Below are positions 59,120 through 64,000 of a stretch of DNA of 64,000 nt, piece by piece; the stretch's first letter is position 1; the number at the start of each line of letters is the position of its first letter. The notes below the pieces were generated by a model that was not told where the DNA came from, did not search any database, and saw only the letters and a list, made by a program, of their open reading frames with translations. The position numbers and the translations under genes are program-made. Origin of the DNA: Lolium rigidum (lineage: Eukaryota; Streptophyta; Magnoliopsida; Poales; Poaceae); the NCBI RefSeq assembly GCF_022539505.1, contig NC_061510.1:100952292-101016291 (forward strand), in the 5' to 3' direction.

Positions 59120-59622
59120 AACCCAGTGTTGTAAAAATCATGGCTGAAGGTAAACCATCTACTTTCGCAAATATTACTCATTATAGATTATCATGAGGAT
59201 AATTTTAATAAACAAATCTCCTTTAGTAAAAATCTATTTAAAACTACATATTAAGAATTTATTAGATTATGGCATGAGCATTTACATACTCAACTTATAC
59301 ACGAGCCATCCAGGTTCAGTGAGGTCGTGTGGATGTATGGGCAGCAATGGATCATGCATTATATTGTATGAGTACAACCCGTACCATGAATCCACGGTGT
59401 CGATTATCTCGGACTTGGCCTGCTAAAATTTGAAAGACCTTCACTGCATATTAGTGAATTTAAAATCTTTAACTTATGAGTGCAAAATATAATTTTAGGG
59501 TGGCAGGTGTAGTTTCAGATGTACATTGTTTTTGGAAATAAAATGAATGATATGCGTACAGTTGTAAGTGGATGAGGGAGTACGTGTATTGGAGAAGGTA
59601 AGTGGTTGAGATTTCGAAAAGT
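59120..59622 (+). repeat. Duplicon spacer between hAT and Mutator-like elements
   Basis: This is the reverse counterpart of 22506-23009, nearly identical. An ORF of 77 codons (59193-59426) is shared with 22703-22936, differing at 2 residues, but resembles no protein I know. Conservation probably reflects recent duplication. Confidence 0.7.
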
Positions 59623-60092
59623 GCGATCTTTTAAATAATACGAATTATTTTATAATTTGTGAAAGTGTTAGGTGAATTCAAATTATTTCAAAAATGTGAC
59701 TTGGTCGGTGACCTGGCCGCCGATCGGCCTCCTGGCTGCCGATTGCACAGTGGGCCGGTTAGTTCTGCGGCGGCGTGTCAAGAGGCAGCGTGATCGGCCA
59801 ACTGCATGCCGATCAGTCGGCGGCAGGCCGAGCAGCGGCCTAATCGCCGATGATTTACATGATCACTACATGATGATCCTAATGCTGTAGGGGTTTAGGG
59901 TTCCCACCGTTCTCTCCCGCATCCCATCCAAAAAAAAATTCCGCCACCGCTCTCCCGCCATATTTGCCCGCCCATGTCTCCCACCACCGCTCTCCCGCCA
60001 TATTTTCCCGCCACGTTCTTGGATTTTTCCCTATAAAAGTAGGCATCAAGACTCTTCGATGCACAAGTGCTTCTACCTATCCTATAGCTATC

Positions 60093-61525
60093 ATGAGTGT
60101 GCCATGCTCTGACCAGGATTTTAGGACGACGAAGGCGAAGAATGCAACTTTGCCCCCGGGTGTGACAGCGGAGCGGTGTTGGTGCGACCATCTTGCGAAG
60201 GTTAAGCAGGTGAAGGATTTCTTTGATTGGTTCGGCATGCAAATTTTCATGTGTGCGAACTATGATCATGATCCACCCCCAAGTTCTTCATCTTCGCCCA
60301 CGAGGCCGCCGGTATGTTTTAACAAAAAAAATTAGCCATATTTGTATGTCTTTATTTTTCTGGTTTAATGTTATTGTTTGCGTTGCAATCTCCCCCACCC
60401 CTGTGCAAGTGGTTTCACTGGATAGACACGAAGGAGCCGGATTGGACGCGTCGTGAGGTGGAGGAAAAACACCAGCGTGCATGAGCAAGGTTCTTTGAGG
60501 AGAAGCATTGTGAAAAGGCTGCTTCTAATGATAAAGGTGAGATTGACAGATACAAAAACTAAGGGCGGAGCAAGCTCAAAATTGTGAGGTGAATCAGAAG
60601 AGGATGGATGACGAGGCTGCACGTAGGTATGCGGAGGAAGAGGTGCGCATGGAGGCCCGTGAAGCGAAAAGGAGGAGATTAAGAGAAATGGTTGCTAAGA
60701 CGCAAACAACAGAAGAACGCGGCGACAAGACCGGAAAATAGCCACGCTGGACGCAACCCAAATAGAGTGATGTGTCGTAGTAGCTTTGTATCTTAATTGC
60801 AGTTATAGTTTTTCGTTGTATCTTAAATTTTGTTGTAGTTATTAGCCGTATTTTAATTTCAGTTATGTTGTATCTTAATTTCGTGAGATGTCTTAATAAA
60901 GTAATGTTGATTTCCCGCACAAAGTTCCCTCCTAATTTTTCCCTCCTAATTTTTTCCCGCTAGGATTTCTCGATAAGATTTTATGCTTTTCTCTTCCTTG
61001 CGTGCTATGAAACCTCTCCCCATCGTTCATTTGTTCAAGGCAAGAGTAGTCGCTCCAAGATGTCTCCTCCTGGCGATCGTAGTTTTGAGTCGTATATGGC
61101 TCGTCCTCTTCTTTCCTCTGCTTGTTAAGTTATGAGTGCTAACAAGATAGGCAATGTCCAAGTCTCGCCACGAATGTGGCGCTCCTCGTGGAGGTAGGTA
61201 GGCTTTTTTCTAGCCACACAGGTATGCCTGGTCGAATTCCGATGAAAATACGACAAGAGCTTCTTAGGTTGCAAGCTAGGCTTCACAAGCAGAAACCCAA
61301 GAATGAGAAGGAAAGATAATTCCTTGAAAGGTATCCTATGTATTGGGCTTCGTCGAGCGAGGACGACGAAGAAGTCTTCACGCCGAGGATCCTGGCCAAG
61401 AGCGATGCATTTTTCAAGGCGAAGAGCACTGCATCCGCTAGCGTTGACTCTAGGATGATTTTATGCCACCGAGCAAGAAGGGTAAGTTTGCTTCATTGTC
61501 AAAGGGCAAGAAGAAGGGTGTGTAA
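60093..61525 (+). pseudogene. MULE-associated GRF-like zinc-finger ORF
   Basis: ATG 60093 opens MSVPCSDQDFRTTKAKNATL, then ERCWCDHLAKVKQVKDFFDW and FGMQIFMCANYDHDPPPSSS. The CxC...FxMC arrangement is GRF-finger-like. An intron-like gap (about 60311-60398) is followed by CKWFHWIDTKEPDWTRREVE and EKHQRA with a TGA, then a charged coiled-coil region with several frame breaks. The last part, SSSEDDEEVFTPRILAKSDA, leads to a lysine-rich basic end (PSKKG..KGKKKGV), but a frameshift after VDS near 61452 breaks it. Such ORFs are, to my knowledge, common in Triticeae Mutator elements, and their role in transposition is unknown. It is non-functional here. Confidence 0.6.
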
Positions 61526-61619
61526 TGTTCGTATCATTCATTACATGTTGTATCTTAACCATTCTTAGTGATGTTGTATCTTCATTTCAGTTGTATCTTA
61601 ATTGTTGTAGTTAATTTAG

Positions 61620-61770
61620 GAATTAAACATAATGCAAATTAAGATATGTCGGATACATAGGTCATGCATAGATAAATGTTTGATACATAGGTTGCAAACA
61701 AGGAATATGTAGATACATAGATAAATGTGTGATACATAGGTGATACAGATGTCATACATCAGCCGCCACG
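61620..61770 (+). repeat. GATACATAG-rich spacer repeats
   Basis: Repeated (G)ATACATAGGT and ATAAATGT modules lie between the two convergent ORF regions of the Mutator-like element. The same modules are at 4140-4230 and in reverse at 16130-16260. They may form the shared 3' end or terminator region of the convergent genes. Confidence 0.6.
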
Positions 61771-62186
61771 ACATATGGGCTATCGTGCGGGTCGTGTAGG
61801 ATGCAGTGTCCAGCCGTACCTTTTGTGGGGCCTGATGTGGCGAGCAAGGATCCAGGATCCAGACTCGGAGTTCTCTCTCCAAAATCGGAGTATTTTTGTT
61901 GTCTTTGTGGTCATTGGCTCTGGTACCGCTGCGGTTTTGGGCTTGTTGTCGCCATTGCATGGTTCGATGTGTTGGAGGCTAAAGGTGAGTCGGAGTCAGG
62001 TCGTTCGCGCGATGGTGATGAATATGATGGTTTGGCCGACGTCATGCGGTCTCAGTAGGTATGCGTTTGGTTCGGGTTGCCTTTGCTGCCTTAGCTCGAT
62101 AGAGCAAAAGTTCTTGAGGCCCGATTTCTGAGACTGTTGTTCAGCTTTCTGCCTTTTTTTGCCTAATTAATTGGGTAAATCTTTCT

Positions 62187-62365
62187 AAAAATGACAATAA
62201 TTGACGTTTAGAGGCTGCCCGTCATGATTTTTCTGGCCCGAACAGCCCAAAACGCGATCTGTGACGCGAAAACGCAATACCGTCACAAAAAATGACATTC
62301 GCTGACGGATTTCTCGAACGTCAGCCTTGTTCCGTCATTGATACTCCAAGTTCTTGTAGTGTAAC
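62187..62365 (-). mobile_element. CACTA-type terminal fragment (second copy)
   Basis: In reverse it begins CACTACAAGAACTTGGAGTA at about 62365 and continues with GACGGAACAAGG and TGACGG/CCGTCA inverted modules. It is the same truncated fragment as 15556-15745, at the equivalent place in the duplicon. The array unit at 46078 lacks it. Confidence 0.6.
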
Positions 62366-62389
62366 AATATTTTTGAAAGGTGAAGGCGG

Positions 62390-62909
62390 AATTACCAAGT
62401 ATGAAAAAAAGGAATGAAACAAGGCATGGCCCGGTGGCAGTGAGCTGCTGATAGCTCTCAGCCTGCTCGAGTTTGAGTCTCCGCACTCGCATTCTCGGTG
62501 TTATGCACACAATTACCTCTATTAATAACACATCGTTGCTGGGTTTCTTCCCCAGTACGGCTAATCGAAAAAGGAAATACTGAAAAGAGTAAAGACACTA
62601 ACAAGCCAATCGGCTCATTTGGCCCATGGGATCGAACCTAGGGTTCCACTCATACGCCATGTTCCTTTCCCTTCCCTTCTAGTTGCGTATGTGTTGTTTC
62701 TTGCCGCCGCCATCCCCTTCCTTACCGTGATCTTCCTCCTTTCTCTCTTCGTTGGTACATCTATTCGAACCCTCGTCCTCTCTCCCCTTCGTCTGTCGGT
62801 ACCTCATGTGCACCTCCTCTCCCTCCCTTCCCATCTTGTGGCCGCCATCCACTTCCTTGTCGTGGTCTTCCTCCTTTCTCTCTTCATTGGTATCTCTATT
62901 CGAGCCCAC

Positions 62910-62998
<89 letters not shown>

Positions 62999-63540
62999 AT
63001 CTTCGGTACCTCGTGCACCCCTCCTCTCCCTCCCCTCCTCCCCTCTATATTTGATTCCTCTCCCTCCCTCCTCATCCTGACTCGCCGCCTCTGTCAAGCG
63101 ATATCTCCCATGGAGGCAAAAATGAATGTCACAAAGGCGAGCCCCAATGTAGAGGCAACAAGGTCAGAGGCGGATCTAGAACTTCCAAAGAATGTGGGGG
63201 TCAATAAGGTGGTTCGAACATTGGTTTGTAAGTAGCTCTTTCCCATTATAAATTATAGCGTGAGGATAGTGTTGTGGTAAAAACATATGCTTTCGTAAAT
63301 AACTCTTTCACATTAATTATTATGAATTTATTAGATTATAGCGTGAGCATGCGCCCACTTAATTATTTCCATACAAGGTCTATACATACTTTGTCATGGT
63401 CTTGCCATACGAGGTAATTTTGTTGAGTAGTTTTCCAATCAGGACATGACTACATCAAGGGCATGCCTTGAGCCCGTACATTTTTGCCTTAGTGACAAGG
63501 TCACAAAGGATATAGAAGGAGATACTTGTTGTTGTCACGT
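62390..63540 (+). repeat. Array unit with pyrimidine-rich modules (forward copy)
   Basis: This is the reverse counterpart of 14480-15520. The TCATTTGGCCCATGGGATCG and TCTCTTCGTTGGTACATCTA modules are present. ORFs of up to 153 codons arise only from the CT-rich composition. It ends with the LINE relic at about 63445-63530. Confidence 0.7.
62913..62996 (+). repeat. (CT)n microsatellite, about 42 repeats
   Basis: About 84 bases of uninterrupted CT. The equivalent place in the inverted duplicon (about 14996-15006) has only a few GA/CT repeats, so the tract expanded after duplication. Confidence 0.97.
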
Positions 63541-64000
63541 TTGGTCACTTGTAGTTGAGTTTGGTGTATTTGTTCATTCTATGTAGCTTACAACTACAGT
63601 TTTTCTGATGCCTATATAAACTAATGTACCATTGTTGTATTATAATAAATAACATGTCTTATAACATTCATTTGAACATATGGAAGTATTACTTAACCCA
63701 ACGTTCATTTGAGGATTGTAAAAATGAACATGGTACGAATTTTCTTCCATGTTCTTAGACTTCTCAAGCTTACTTTTTGGAGGCAAGGGGACACCTTGCC
63801 GATATCCTTGCCATCGTAAGTTGTTGGTCAAACAACTAGGCAATTGCCAACATTACTCTGACCATCGCCTGGCTTGTTGAGAAAAAAGTAAAGTAGTAGC
63901 CAAAAAGAGGGGTAAGGAAGTGATCGCCAATATCTCATTCATTAGTGCCTATCTTATTGGAGATGGGGGTTATATGTAGGAAAATGACTTTGCTTTGTTT
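63540..64000 (+). repeat. Start of a further EDM2-like duplicon
   Basis: The segment 63781-64000 matches 1-220 in the same orientation (GATATCCTTGCCATCGT(G/A)AG, TTGTTGGTCAAACAACTA, GCCTGGCTTGTTGAGAAAAA). It also matches the reverse of 13960-14190. The EDM2-like exons themselves would lie beyond the window, if present. Confidence 0.85.

Larger units (their letters stand above)
59623..62070 (+). mobile_element. Mutator-like element remnant with GRF-type ORF
   Basis: The left terminal repeat GCGATCTTTTAAATAATACG continues through GTGACTTGGTCGGTGACC and CGATCGGCC motifs. It parallels the ends of the 3843-6081 Mutator element and the terminus at 22505. Then come the GRF-like ORF (60093-61525) and TACATAG spacer repeats (61650-61760). 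Next is sequence equal in orientation to 4270-4340 of the first Mutator element (GTGTCCAGCCG / GGATCCAGGATCC). The right terminal repeat is missing; at about 62070 the array unit takes over. Two convergent genes seem to have been the original layout. Confidence 0.65.

Overview
This is nuclear DNA from a grass, most likely a wheat-tribe (Triticeae) genome. The evidence is nested Athila-type LTR retrotransposons whose LTRs start TGATACGTC, solo LTRs, CACTA, Mutator, hAT and Stowaway elements, a SMART micro-retrotransposon, GT-AG introns, and two runs of exactly 100 N that look like scaffold gaps of unknown size. I see no intact ordinary protein-coding gene. The host-gene material is three or four broken or truncated copies of the zinc-finger part of an EDM2-like (ENHANCED DOWNY MILDEW 2) PHD protein.

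Layout. Positions 1-6250 carry EDM2-like copy 1 on the plus strand. About 9850-14188 carry copy 2 on the minus strand, so these are two arms of an inverted duplication. The centre (6250-9850) holds two solo LTRs and a split GC-rich ORF. The right arm continues through 14188-24985 with LINE remains, a Mutator-like element and a CACTA element. The same block reappears in the opposite orientation at about 56320-64000, and its last bases run into sequence homologous to position 1. The window is therefore built from at least two, probably three, copies of one large duplicon. Several transposons sit in only one copy, and the other copy shows the uninterrupted insertion site. This confirms the target-site duplications of a Mutator element (3843-6081), a SMART element (10399-10779), a 4.2 kb solo LTR (16677-20893) and a hAT element (58244-59111).

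From 25047 to 36268 there are two nested Athila-lineage elements. A minus-strand gag-protease-only element has inserted into the RNase H region of a plus-strand element. The host element keeps RNase H, integrase, an env-position ORF preceded by an LTR-like internal promoter, a long untranslated stretch and its 3' LTR. From about 37.5 to 56.9 kb there is a head-to-tail array of a degenerate unit of about 1.6 kb with LINE reverse-transcriptase remains and a conserved small hairpin. It is interrupted by a retroelement collapsed into an N gap, a gag-like fragment, a third EDM2-like copy (48150-50590) and a Stowaway MITE.

The region is a transposon-rich, rearranged duplicon cluster. Copy 1 of the EDM2-like gene is the only copy whose splice sites and zinc ligands look undamaged.
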